The notes under the pieces: generated by a model
Seen by the model: the letters and a program-made list of their open reading frames with translations, nothing else
The model's database searches: none
Told to the model about the DNA's origin: nothing
Position numbers and translations under genes: made by a program
From: Rhodobacteraceae bacterium LMO-JJ12
Lineage (GTDB): Bacteria; Pseudomonadota; Alphaproteobacteria; Rhodobacterales; Rhodobacteraceae
Direction: 5' to 3'
Length of the DNA stretch: 64,000 bases
Assembly (NCBI GenBank): GCA_021555075.1
Contig: JAKGBX010000001.1
Coordinates: forward strand, 682,001-746,000
Part shown: positions 53,341 to 61,588 of the stretch, piece by piece
Layout: every line of letters starts with the position of its first letter
Position numbering within the stretch: position 1 is the stretch's first letter

Positions 53341-54852
53341 ATGAACGTGAAAGCATTGACCGAAAGCACTTTGGAAAAGCTGGGAGTGGACAAGGAAGCC
53401 TGGACGATGGGCGAGCTGGCGGTGGACAGCCCGGTATCGGGCGAACAGATTGCAAATGTGAAAATGACGAACGCCGCCGATGTTGGTGGCGTAGTGGCCA
53501 AGGCGCAAGAGGCGTTTACGCAGTGGCGCAAGGTTCCGGCACCGCGCCGGGGCGAGCTTATCCGCCTGCTTGGAGAGGAGCTGCGCTGTTCCAAAGAAGA
53601 TCTGGGGATGATGGTCTCGATCGAAGCGGGCAAGTCGGTCTCGGAAGGGCTTGGCGAAGTTCAGGAGATGATCGACATCTGCGATTTCGCCGTGGGCTTG
53701 TCGCGCCAGCTTTACGGTCTGACCATCGCAACGGAGCGCCCTGGCCACCGTATGATGGAGCAGTGGCATCCACTTGGAGTGGTCGGTGTGATCTCGGCGT
53801 TCAACTTCCCCGTAGCAGTATGGTCGTGGAATACGGCGTTGGCGCTTGTTTGCGGAAATCCTGTCATTTGGAAGCCTTCGGAAAAGTCCCCGCTCACCGC
53901 GTTGGGCTCGATGGCGATTTTGGAACGCGCTTTGAAGCGGTTCGGTGATGCCCCTGAAGGGCTTGTCTCGCTGATCAACGGGCGCGGAGACGTGGGCGCG
54001 GCATTGGTTGAAAACCGCAATGTCGCGCTGATTTCCGCAACCGGTTCGACCCGGATGGGGCGCATTGTCGGACCCAAGGTCGCCGAGCGTTTCGGGCGCT
54101 CCATTTTGGAATTGGGTGGCAATAACGCCGGTATTGTTGCGCCGAGCGCGGATCTGGATATGACGCTGCGTGGAGTTGCCTTTGGCGCGATGGGGACAGC
54201 CGGGCAGCGCTGCACAACGTTGCGCCGCCTGTTTGTGCATAGCTCGATCTACGATCAATTGGTGCCTGGGCTGAAGAAGGCCTACGAGAGTGTCTCCGTC
54301 GGCAACCCGCTGGACAGCGATGCGCTTGTCGGACCGCTCATTGACGAGCAGGCGTTTGAGCAGATGCAAACGGCACTTGCGGAAGCGCGCAAGCTTGGCG
54401 GTTTGGTGACGGGCGGCGAGCGTGTGACGGTTAGCGGCGCCGAGGGCGGATTTTATGCACGCCCAGCGCTTGTAGAAATGCCGAAGCAGGAGGGGATAGT
54501 TTGCGAGGAGACCTTCGCGCCGATCCTCTATGTGATGAAATATGAAGACCTAGATGAAGCGGTGGCGCAGCACAACGCAGTGGGTGCGGGGCTTTCATCG
54601 TGCATCTTCACGCTCGACATGCGCGAAGCTGAAGCCTTTATCAGCGCGGCGGGTTCTGATTGCGGGATTGCCAACGTGAATATTGCGACATCGGGCGCTG
54701 AGATTGGCGGGGCATTTGGCGGCGAGAAAGAGACCGGCGGAGGCCGTGAGAGTGGCTCGGACGCGTGGAAAGGCTATATGCGCCGCGCGACGAATACCAT
54801 CAATTACTCCGCAGAACTACCGCTTGCTCAAGGGGTAAAATTTGACATCTGA
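53341..54852 (+). CDS. amaB: Aldehyde dehydrogenase, ALDH7/AmaB-like
   Basis: A 503-residue NAD-dependent aldehyde dehydrogenase. The catalytic Glu is in ILELGGNNAGIV near residue 258 and the catalytic Cys in GTAGQRCTTLRRLFVH near 292. GQRCT and the NATSGAEIGGAFGGEKETGGGRESGSDAW-type C-terminus (here from NIATSGAEIGG) mark the ALDH7 branch, which oxidises 2-aminoadipate 6-semialdehyde to 2-aminoadipate. ATG at 53341 is preceded by GAGG. The next gene overlaps its end, and that gene is an amaA-type oxidase, which supports the lysine/pipecolate assignment. Confidence 0.85.
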   Translation: MNVKALTESTLEKLGVDKEAWTMGELAVDSPVSGEQIANVKMTNAADVGGVVAKAQEAFTQWRKVPAPRRGELIRLLGEELRCSKEDLGMMVSIEAGKSVSEGLGEVQEMIDICDFAVGLSRQLYGLTIATERPGHRMMEQWHPLGVVGVISAFNFPVAVWSWNTALALVCGNPVIWKPSEKSPLTALGSMAILERALKRFGDAPEGLVSLINGRGDVGAALVENRNVALISATGSTRMGRIVGPKVAERFGRSILELGGNNAGIVAPSADLDMTLRGVAFGAMGTAGQRCTTLRRLFVHSSIYDQLVPGLKKAYESVSVGNPLDSDALVGPLIDEQAFEQMQTALAEARKLGGLVTGGERVTVSGAEGGFYARPALVEMPKQEGIVCEETFAPILYVMKYEDLDEAVAQHNAVGAGLSSCIFTLDMREAEAFISAAGSDCGIANVNIATSGAEIGGAFGGEKETGGGRESGSDAWKGYMRRATNTINYSAELPLAQGVKFDI

Positions 54853-56116
54853 TGCGACCCGCAACCTCTGGCGGGCAACGCGCCAGAACTGCGACGGATA
54901 TCCCCGCGTCAGTCAGGATATTTGCACCGATCTTCTGGTGATTGGTGGTGGCTTCACGGGCAGTTCGGCCGCGCTTGAAGCCGCGCGCAGCAGCGCAGAT
55001 GTGGTGGTGCTGGAGGCCAACACCATTGGCCACGGTGGATCGGGGCGCAATGTCGGTCTGGTGAATGCTGGTCTTTGGGTGCCTCCCGAAGGGATCATCA
55101 AACAGCTAGGTCAGACCGAGGGTATGCGGTTGACCACTGCGCTTGCGTCGGCCCCCGATACGGTCTTCGATTTGATCGAACGCGAAGGTATTGAGTGCGA
55201 AGCCACCCGAAACGGCACGCTGCATCTTGCGCATGCACCCTCAGGGCTACGAGACCTGAAGGACCGGCTACGTCAGGGCAAGCAGATAGATGCGCCGATT
55301 CAACTTTTGGATGCCAAGGAAACAGCACGGCGGACAGGGTCAGATGCGTTTTTAGGGGCGTTATTTGACCCCCGCGCCGGGACCATCCAGCCCTTAGAAT
55401 ACTGTCGCGGGTTGGCCAAGGCCGCCAAGAACAAAGGCGCTAAAGTATTCGAGCAAAGCCCAGCACAACACGTGACCCATGATGGCTCGGAATGGATCGT
55501 TCGGAGCAATGAGAACACGCTTCGGGCAAAGCATTTGCTATTAGCAACGAACGGGTATCACGCGGGCACGGAGGGTCAAAGTGGGCCGCAATTCGTGACC
55601 ATCCGGTACAGTCAATTCGCGACGGCTCCTATGACGTGCGAACAGCGGGCGCGCATCTTGCCGGGAGGGGAGGGTTGCTGGGATACGGCGATGGTGATGT
55701 CGTCGTTCCGGGTAAACCAAGAGGGCCGTCTTATCGTCGGTGGGATCGGCGACTGCGATGGTCGGGGTGCAACAATCCACGCACGCTGGGCCGCTCGCAA
55801 GATGGCCGAAGTCTTTCCGGAGCTATCTGGCAAAGCCTTTGACTATACTTGGCAAGGCACAATCGCGATGACCGGAGATCACTTGCCCAAAGCGGTAAGG
55901 ATCGGCCCAAATGGCTTAACGGTTTTCGGCTATTCGGGTCGTGGCATTGGCCCAGGCACGGTCTTTGGAAAACAAGCCGCCCGAGCCTTGTTGTTCGACG
56001 AGGTTGATGGAATGCCATCGACGATCACTGAGACACCGCACCTCGAACCCTTCAAGTTTCTTCGTTCGCTATACTTTGAGACCGGGGCCACCTTGGTGCA
56101 TGCATTAAGCAGATAA
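54842..56116 (+). CDS. amaA: FAD-dependent amine oxidase, pipecolate-oxidase (AmaA)-like
   Basis: A 424-residue DAO-family flavoprotein. The dinucleotide motif VIGGGFTGSSAALEAARS is near residue 37, followed by the Gly-rich GHGGSGRNVGLVNAG near 66; the C-terminal YSGRGIGPGTVFG near 376 completes the FAD site. AmaA of Pseudomonas oxidises L-pipecolate to piperideine-6-carboxylate, and is about 428 residues and adjacent to amaB. Another N-methyl amino acid oxidase is the alternative. The start is TTG at 54842, with AAGGGG upstream, overlapping the amaB end by 11 bases. Confidence 0.75.
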   Translation: MTSDATRNLWRATRQNCDGYPRVSQDICTDLLVIGGGFTGSSAALEAARSSADVVVLEANTIGHGGSGRNVGLVNAGLWVPPEGIIKQLGQTEGMRLTTALASAPDTVFDLIEREGIECEATRNGTLHLAHAPSGLRDLKDRLRQGKQIDAPIQLLDAKETARRTGSDAFLGALFDPRAGTIQPLEYCRGLAKAAKNKGAKVFEQSPAQHVTHDGSEWIVRSNENTLRAKHLLLATNGYHAGTEGQSGPQFVTIRYSQFATAPMTCEQRARILPGGEGCWDTAMVMSSFRVNQEGRLIVGGIGDCDGRGATIHARWAARKMAEVFPELSGKAFDYTWQGTIAMTGDHLPKAVRIGPNGLTVFGYSGRGIGPGTVFGKQAARALLFDEVDGMPSTITETPHLEPFKFLRSLYFETGATLVHALSR

Positions 56117-56259
56117 AAAGTGGTGTTTAGATGGGCCCAGCGATTTCGTTATCGTGGCGGTGCATGTGACCTGTCCTCTGCCGCTCCCGCGTTCATAACG
56201 AGAGTCTGATGCACGATTTCGACTGCGTTTGCCTTTCGGCCCCCAAAAATCTATACGTG

Positions 56260-57423
56260 TCAGGCATCACGAGACATTTTTTCTATCAACCAAGTCTCGT
56301 TTCCAACCTCGGAGCGATCCAAATACGACAGGGTGACGCGTAGGTTTGGCCAATACATCTTTGCTGTTGTCTGGATTAGCTCGAACAAGGCCCGTGAAAT
56401 TTCCTCTGAAGCATCAAGTCTTGAAATGATGTGATTGGTGCGAGCTATTTTCAAAAAGTCTGATGTTTCTTCAACTATATCGAAGTTTTCGCCCGCCAGT
56501 CCGGCAAGCGTACTGCAATAGTTCAGAAAATCCGATGTCTCGCGCCCTGAGATCTCCATCGTATCGCACATTTCGGCGCTAAACTGAACCGCTACAAGAC
56601 GCGCTGCCTCTGCAAGTATGTAAGCGCTATATGGTTGGCCATATATATCCAGCAATGTGCGAATGGCATCGATGATGTAACCCCGCGCGAAAGACCTGTT
56701 CGCTTTTGCCAGGCGTTCTTGCGGCCAAGCGTCTTCGGCTAGGCGGGGAGCCTTGGTATGATCGAATTTTGGCGAAGCGTTAACATGTTCAAATTGCAGA
56801 AATTCATCTTGCTCCAAGTCGTGCTCGCGCTCAACGAAATAGCCTTCTACGCAGGTATCTCCTCGGTGATAGGTTTTAGTTACGACAAAGGCGAGTTTCT
56901 TTGACCCGAGTGATCTTCCGTTATGTTGGTGCCATCCTTCGAACATCGCGATCTCAGCCGAAGCGGGCACCGCCGCAAGGCTGACGCCCGGGAAACTCCA
57001 GGACGGGGGGAAATAACGAATCCACACCTTCTGTGGCGATTCTTCGACATACTCCATGTACTGCCCGCCGATCATGTTTGACAGATAGTGATATCTTGCC
57101 GCGATGACCGCAGGTGGTAGCCCCCTGTCGATGCCGAGTTTGTCGACGCCCGCTAGGAAACTGTTGCGCTGATGTTTCCGCATGATCGACCGTTTGAAAT
57201 TGAAGAGGTCTGATTCGCCTTTTTCCCGGAGGATCGTAAGCTGGATGGAACTCCACACGTGCCACCAGTAGTCTGCGATTATCGTACTCCTTTGCGCAAC
57301 TGGCAGGTCAGCAAGCAGGTCATGCGCTGCATTGGACGGGGCTACGTTCATCAGGCTATCGCTTTCATCACTTCTGAAGCCGGAGAGAGTTCTTATTGGG
57401 CTAATAATTGTCTTACCGGTCAT
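56260..57423 (-). CDS. Protein of unknown function, 387 residues
   Basis: An isolated leftward gene with no family I can recognise. The product has no signal peptide and no membrane segment. It is rich in Trp/Tyr in the first half (IADYWWHVWSSIQ near 50, IRYFPPSWSFPGV near 133, MFEGWHQHNGRSLGSKK near 155) and helical in the second. Two in-frame ATGs (57423, 57348) are possible. The upstream region carries a 25-base element (57467-57491) that recurs at 57762-57786, so the gene may be co-regulated with something to the right. The GC content is lower than average. Confidence 0.7.
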   Translation of the reverse strand: MTGKTIISPIRTLSGFRSDESDSLMNVAPSNAAHDLLADLPVAQRSTIIADYWWHVWSSIQLTILREKGESDLFNFKRSIMRKHQRNSFLAGVDKLGIDRGLPPAVIAARYHYLSNMIGGQYMEYVEESPQKVWIRYFPPSWSFPGVSLAAVPASAEIAMFEGWHQHNGRSLGSKKLAFVVTKTYHRGDTCVEGYFVEREHDLEQDEFLQFEHVNASPKFDHTKAPRLAEDAWPQERLAKANRSFARGYIIDAIRTLLDIYGQPYSAYILAEAARLVAVQFSAEMCDTMEISGRETSDFLNYCSTLAGLAGENFDIVEETSDFLKIARTNHIISRLDASEEISRALFELIQTTAKMYWPNLRVTLSYLDRSEVGNETWLIEKMSRDA

Positions 57424-57466
57424 GTTGCTGCCGTTTTAACCAGCATTTCCTCAGATGATGTCAGCA

Positions 57467-57491
57467 TGCAATACAATTGCCAATATGGAAC
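57467..57491. promoter_or_regulatory. 25-base repeated operator-like element, copy 1
   Basis: The segment from TGCAATACAATTGCC to ATGGAAC matches copy 2 at 57762-57786 in 22 of 25 positions. It lies 44 bases before the start of the leftward 387-residue gene. Its core, GCAAT-AC-AATTGC, is a near-palindrome. Confidence 0.6.
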
Positions 57492-57584
57492 ATGTGAATA
57501 TTGACTTTTAGGGTCAGGACCCATGGACTCCATTGAGCTTGAAGCGTGGTCGTGTTTCACGCCCCCCAGTTATGGGGGGATGTC

Positions 57585-57700
57585 ATGAGCAATCTTTGTT
57601 GGCTGACTGAGGTCAAATTGAGCGGATTCGGCCTTGTTTTCCGAAGATCTGAGGCCGCGCTCGCGTAGATGACCGGCGGATTCTGATCTGCGATTCCGGA
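57585..57700 (+). pseudogene. Relic of an IS5-family transposase N-terminus
   Basis: The ATG at 57585 starts MSNLCWLTE, close to the MSNLFWLT start of IS5-type (IS427-group) transposases. After a frame change the sequence reads RIRPCFPK, stop, then GRARVDDRRIL, matching the (R)LRPFFPK...GKPRVDDRRVL stretch. Stop codons and frameshifts make it non-functional; no further transposase sequence or terminal repeats were found. Preceded by a short GC-rich dyad (CCCCCCAGTTATGGGGGG, 57562-57579). Confidence 0.65.
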
Positions 57701-57761
57701 GGGCACTTTGCTAACTATGGGTTCGGATGAGATCAGATGGCATTTTGGGCCATAAATTTCT

Positions 57762-57786
57762 TGCAATAAAATTGCATATATGGAAC
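57762..57786. promoter_or_regulatory. 25-base repeated operator-like element, copy 2
   Basis: The core TGCAAT-AAA-ATTGCA (57762-57776) is a perfect dyad, followed by TATATGGAAC. It matches copy 1 at 57467-57491. It is about 265 bases before the crotonase-like gene and may control it or the region between. Confidence 0.6.
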
Positions 57787-58048
57787 TCTCGATTGTAGTC
57801 AGAACTTGCCGGTCATACGAGCCAGACTATGGGGCGCGCGTTGATGGTAAATCAAGTGAAGGATCAACCCGCTCTGCAGAGTTGGAGGGGCGGCGGCGAT
57901 TTGCAGCAAGATTCCGCACTGCTTCGAGTGGATGGGTCAGCTCAAATTGCGTTCGTGAGAAGCCAGGGCATGAGGTCGGAAGTGAGGCCGCAATATCGTC
58001 GTCCGACAGGTGTCCCTCGGTCAGAATAACAAATGGAGATAAACGTTT
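57787..58048. other. Unassigned interval before the crotonase operon
   Basis: No gene recognised. Overlapping frames exist on both strands (for example 57780-58112 plus and 57827-58150 minus), but neither has a signature or a good start, and both run into the crotonase gene. GGAG at 58034 serves the next gene. Confidence 0.45.
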
Positions 58049-58846
58049 ATGGGTTTGCGTTACGAGAAGCACGGAGAGATTGCTCACTTCATCATCGACA
58101 GTGGGCCGATGAATGTTCTCTATCCGGAATTTCACAAAGAATTCTATCACCGGCTAAAAGAATTTGAAATCGACCCGGACGTTAAAGTGGGCCTGTTCTA
58201 TGGGGCTGAAGGGAAATGCTTCTCGGTTGGTGACGATCTCAAGAGCATGCACAAGCCGCCACGGACTCGGCAGGAGGAACTTGCCGCATATCTGTTCCTG
58301 CATCAAGGCGAAGGTGAAAAGCCGATGCGCCCCGGTTGGGAGCACGATGTGGCTGCACATCGTCGCTACAAACCCATCGTTTCGGCGATTGAAGGTTACT
58401 GTTTAGGGATCGGTTTTTCTTTTTGCCTTTACCATAGCGATATCCGCGTCGCGAGCGAGAACGTTAAGTTTGGTCTGACGGGTATCAAGTTTGGCGCGGG
58501 CGGCGGCGCGGGGCCGAAGCGTTTGGCGCGACACCTACCGTTTACGGCGGCATATTGGATGGCGCTTTCGGGTGATTTCATGGAAGCCGACGAGGCGTAT
58601 CGCCTGAACCTGGTGAACAAAGTGGTTCCGAGTGACCAACTAATCGCCACGGCAGAGGAAATGGCCAAGAAAATTGCGCGTCATTCTGCTTTGGCAATTC
58701 GCCTTGAAATGGAGGGGCTCGAGTTGGGCGCGGACATGAACAAGGCAGATGCATACCACTATGGGATGAACTTGTACCGCATGGGATGGATGGCAAACGA
58801 AGCCGAAGGCGTCACGTCCAGCTATCTCAAGGACAAGTCGAAATGA
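58049..58846 (+). CDS. Crotonase-fold protein lacking the hydratase glutamates
   Basis: A 265-residue enoyl-CoA hydratase/isomerase family member. The oxyanion-hole regions are present: GKCFSVGDDLKSM near residue 55 and EGYCLGIGFSFCLYHSDIRVAS near 116. In hydratases two Glu act as acid and base (FGxPE, and Glu about 20 residues later). Here the first reads FGLTGIKFGAGGGAG, and the second position falls in AYWMALSGD, so both Glu seem to be missing (alignment by eye). The reaction may be other than hydration. GGAG lies 11 bases before the ATG. The stop overlaps the ligase start by four bases. Confidence 0.85.
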   Translation: MGLRYEKHGEIAHFIIDSGPMNVLYPEFHKEFYHRLKEFEIDPDVKVGLFYGAEGKCFSVGDDLKSMHKPPRTRQEELAAYLFLHQGEGEKPMRPGWEHDVAAHRRYKPIVSAIEGYCLGIGFSFCLYHSDIRVASENVKFGLTGIKFGAGGGAGPKRLARHLPFTAAYWMALSGDFMEADEAYRLNLVNKVVPSDQLIATAEEMAKKIARHSALAIRLEMEGLELGADMNKADAYHYGMNLYRMGWMANEAEGVTSSYLKDKSK

Positions 58847-60456
58847 CTTTCGATCCGTCTCGACGCTTGGCGTTTCATCGGAAACTGGAAGCAGAGGCTA
58901 TGCCGACCAGCATTGGTCATCAGCTTGACGCCGTAGCGTTCGACAAGGGAGAATATCCGGTTTGGATTTCGATCGATTGCGAAGGACCGATCCGCAGCTA
59001 CCGAGAACTTGCAACTGAGACGGCTAAGGCTGCAAATGCATTTCGGTCTTTGGGGGTAGTGAAGGGCGAGCACGTGGGTGTCATGATGCCTAACGGCTTG
59101 GGCTTCTTGACTGCTTGGCTGGGACTGGCAAAGCTTGGCGCCGTTCTTGTTCCCCTGAATCCCAATGTGACAGCGCACGAACTTCAGCATGTTCTGGCCG
59201 ATGGGGATGTTGAAAGAGCGCTGGTCACAATCGACTATTTGGAGCTATTTCAGCAGACCGATGCGGGTGCGAAATTGCGCGATCGCGATCGGGTTATCCT
59301 CGCAAATGGCGATAGTGGCACGGGCGCATGGGAGGAAATGATCAGCAATGCGGCTGATGAATTCGACTATCGTGAAGCGGTCAGTCTCGATGACCCGGTC
59401 AGCATCATTTATACTTCCGGCTCAACCGGCCAACCAAAAGGCTGTGTGCAATCGCACCGCTTCTGGCTGACGCTTGGCAAGGTCAAGGCTTCTCTCTTGC
59501 CTCCTTGTGAGCGTATTCTGTGCGAATTGCCGTTCTATTACATGTCGCCTTACTACCGGTTTTCGGTCGCGATGTTTCAAGCCGCGGCAATCTGCGTGCC
59601 GCCCGGTCCCAGCATTGCCAAATTTTATCCGCGATTGATTGAAAATCGTATTGATGTTGCTTGGATCGGCGATCCGATTGCCACCCTTCCTTATCCGAGT
59701 GAATTGGGACCGCATAGCTTGAAGCATATCTCGCTCTATGGGCTCAAGCCCGCGCTACACCGGCAACTTGAAGAGAAGCTAGGTGTGCCCGTGCGTGAAT
59801 CGTTCGGAATGACCGAGGTTGGGCCGGGCCTTTACGTGCCCGCCGAGGATTTCGAGGCGACGGGAACCGGGACGATCGGAATGCCAACGCCAATGAGAGA
59901 ATGCAAAATTGGTGACAGCGAAGGCAATGAGGTGCCTGTTGGAGAGGTGGGGGAGCTGTTGATTACCGGCCCGGGGATGTTTCAGGGGTACTACGGCAAT
60001 CCCGAGATGACCGAACAAGCCTTCTGGGGAAAATGGTTTCGGACTGGTGATCTCGCGCGGCGAGACGAGCGCGGCTATTACTATATCGTTGGCCGCATCA
60101 AGGAAATGATCAAGCGCAGTTCGGAGAATATTGCCGCGCAAGAGGTTGAGTCCGCGATCTATTCTCTGCCGCAAGTTCTTGAAGTCGCTGTCTTTGGTGT
60201 GCCGGACGAAAAGCGCGGTGAGGAAGTCAAAGCCTGCGTCGTGCTGCAGGACGGGGTGACGCCCGAAGACATTACTCCTGAAATCTTGATCAAGCATTGT
60301 CAGTCGCTTTTAGCAAAATTCAAGATCCCGAGATACGTGCAGTACTACAGCGAGTTTCCCAAAACGAGTTCTCAGAAAATCGCGAAAAAGTCTTTGGTTG
60401 AAGGTGGGGGTGTCGCGCTGACGACGACCTTTGACATGCTGGGAGTCGCAGTGTGA
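58843..60456 (+). CDS. AMP-forming acyl-CoA ligase
   Basis: A 537-residue ANL-superfamily ligase that activates a carboxylic acid as the adenylate and then the CoA thioester. Motifs: the phosphate loop SIIYTSGSTGQPKGC near residue 188, ESFGMTEVGPGLYV near 321, the hinge region WFRTGDLARRDERGYYYIVG near 401, and the catalytic Lys in the C-terminal KTSSQKIAKKSL. The MIKRSSENI motif is shared with CaiC-like and medium-chain ligases; the acid is unknown. ATG at 58843 is coupled to the crotonase-like gene. A carnitine-type role (CaiD/CaiC pair) is only one possibility. Confidence 0.88.
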   Translation: MTFDPSRRLAFHRKLEAEAMPTSIGHQLDAVAFDKGEYPVWISIDCEGPIRSYRELATETAKAANAFRSLGVVKGEHVGVMMPNGLGFLTAWLGLAKLGAVLVPLNPNVTAHELQHVLADGDVERALVTIDYLELFQQTDAGAKLRDRDRVILANGDSGTGAWEEMISNAADEFDYREAVSLDDPVSIIYTSGSTGQPKGCVQSHRFWLTLGKVKASLLPPCERILCELPFYYMSPYYRFSVAMFQAAAICVPPGPSIAKFYPRLIENRIDVAWIGDPIATLPYPSELGPHSLKHISLYGLKPALHRQLEEKLGVPVRESFGMTEVGPGLYVPAEDFEATGTGTIGMPTPMRECKIGDSEGNEVPVGEVGELLITGPGMFQGYYGNPEMTEQAFWGKWFRTGDLARRDERGYYYIVGRIKEMIKRSSENIAAQEVESAIYSLPQVLEVAVFGVPDEKRGEEVKACVVLQDGVTPEDITPEILIKHCQSLLAKFKIPRYVQYYSEFPKTSSQKIAKKSLVEGGGVALTTTFDMLGVAV

Positions 60457-60504
60457 GACACACAGTATTTATCATGGAGTGCTTTGAATTGTGGGACAGT
60501 TTGT

Positions 60505-61572
60505 ATGACGAATGAAGGCGGCGCACCAATTGAATTTAGCGGTGTCACGAAGAAATTCGGAGCGTACACTGCGCTCGACGGCTTTGACATCAAGATCGAA
60601 AGGGGTGAGTTCCTTACGATCCTGGGCGAGTCTGGGTCTGGGAAATCAACTATTCTCAATGCGCTTGCAGGGTTCATAGAAATTGATTCCGGAACCATCC
60701 AGATCGACGGGAACCCAGTTGAGAACCTGCCGCCTGAACGCCGCGGCGTTGGGATGGTCTTTCAGAATTATTCGCTATTTCCTCATCTGAATGTGCTGGA
60801 TAATGTCGCGTTCCCGTTGCGCATGAGGGGAACCTCGAAAAGTGAAGCGCGTAAACGGGCCGCTGAATCGCTCGAAATCGTCCGGTTGGGCGAATTGGGA
60901 CACCGTTTTCCGCGTGAGCTGTCTGGCGGCCAGCAACAGCGCGTTGCCGTCGCGCGAGCCATCTCATTCCGTCCCCCAGTTCTTCTCATGGATGAACCAC
61001 TTGGAGCCCTTGATTTGAAATTGAGGGAGGCAATGCAATTCGAAATCAAGCAGATTCAACGTCAGCTCGAATGCACTGTTGTCTATGTCACGCATGATCA
61101 GCGCGAAGCGATGGCGATGTCTGATCGAATTGTAGTTCTCAGAGGTGGCCAAATCGAACAGATGGGGTCAAGCGAAGAGCTTTATGATCGCCCGGTTTCC
61201 AAATTTGTCGCTGATTTCATCGGCCAGACCAATGTTGTTCCAGCGGCCTTGGCAGATGGCCAGATTAGTATCGACCAATTGGGCGTGGTTTTCGCGCCAC
61301 CCGATATCCCTGACTTTGCGGGGGATTTGTTCGTAAGCATTCGCCCGGAGAAAATATTTATCAACGCCAACGTGCCCGATCAGGTTCAATTCGAGGCCAC
61401 GATTGATGAGACGATTTTCCTAGGTGAGGCAATCTCGGTTAGCGCGACGACGAAAACAGGCACAAGCCTGTATATTCGTCAGCCGCGGCAGGCAGGCAAG
61501 ACTCTTGAGGTTGGTGACAGCGTTATCCTGTCTTTCGATCCGCTCGACGCAGTTATTATCAATGAAAACTAG
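60505..61572 (+). CDS. Spermidine/putrescine-type ABC transporter ATP-binding protein
   Basis: A 355-residue PotA-like ATPase. Walker [10 protein letters not shown] near residue 42, signature [15 protein letters not shown] near 139, Walker [13 protein letters not shown] near 160, the switch His in [11 protein letters not shown] near 194, and a C-terminal TOBE domain (about 270-350). The family imports polyamines, opines, ferric iron or other small ligands. ATG at 60505 is preferred over TTG at 60484. It lies 48 bases after the ligase gene and may be in the same operon. Confidence 0.93.
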   Translation: MTNEGGAPIEFSGVTKKFGAYTALDGFDIKIERGEFLTILGESGSGKSTILNALAGFIEIDSGTIQIDGNPVENLPPERRGVGMVFQNYSLFPHLNVLDNVAFPLRMRGTSKSEARKRAAESLEIVRLGELGHRFPRELSGGQQQRVAVARAISFRPPVLLMDEPLGALDLKLREAMQFEIKQIQRQLECTVVYVTHDQREAMAMSDRIVVLRGGQIEQMGSSEELYDRPVSKFVADFIGQTNVVPAALADGQISIDQLGVVFAPPDIPDFAGDLFVSIRPEKIFINANVPDQVQFEATIDETIFLGEAISVSATTKTGTSLYIRQPRQAGKTLEVGDSVILSFDPLDAVIINEN

Positions 61573-61588
61573 AGAGAAGGAACAGAAA

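Noticed and set aside
57827-58150. 107-codon minus-strand frame before and into the crotonase gene.
   Set aside because: It overlaps the start of a well-supported gene, lacks a ribosome-binding site and has no recognisable domain.
58049-60456. Assignment of the crotonase/ligase pair as carnitine genes caiD/caiC.
   Set aside because: Only general family motifs match; the crotonase lacks the expected glutamates and no caiA, caiB or caiT genes are present.
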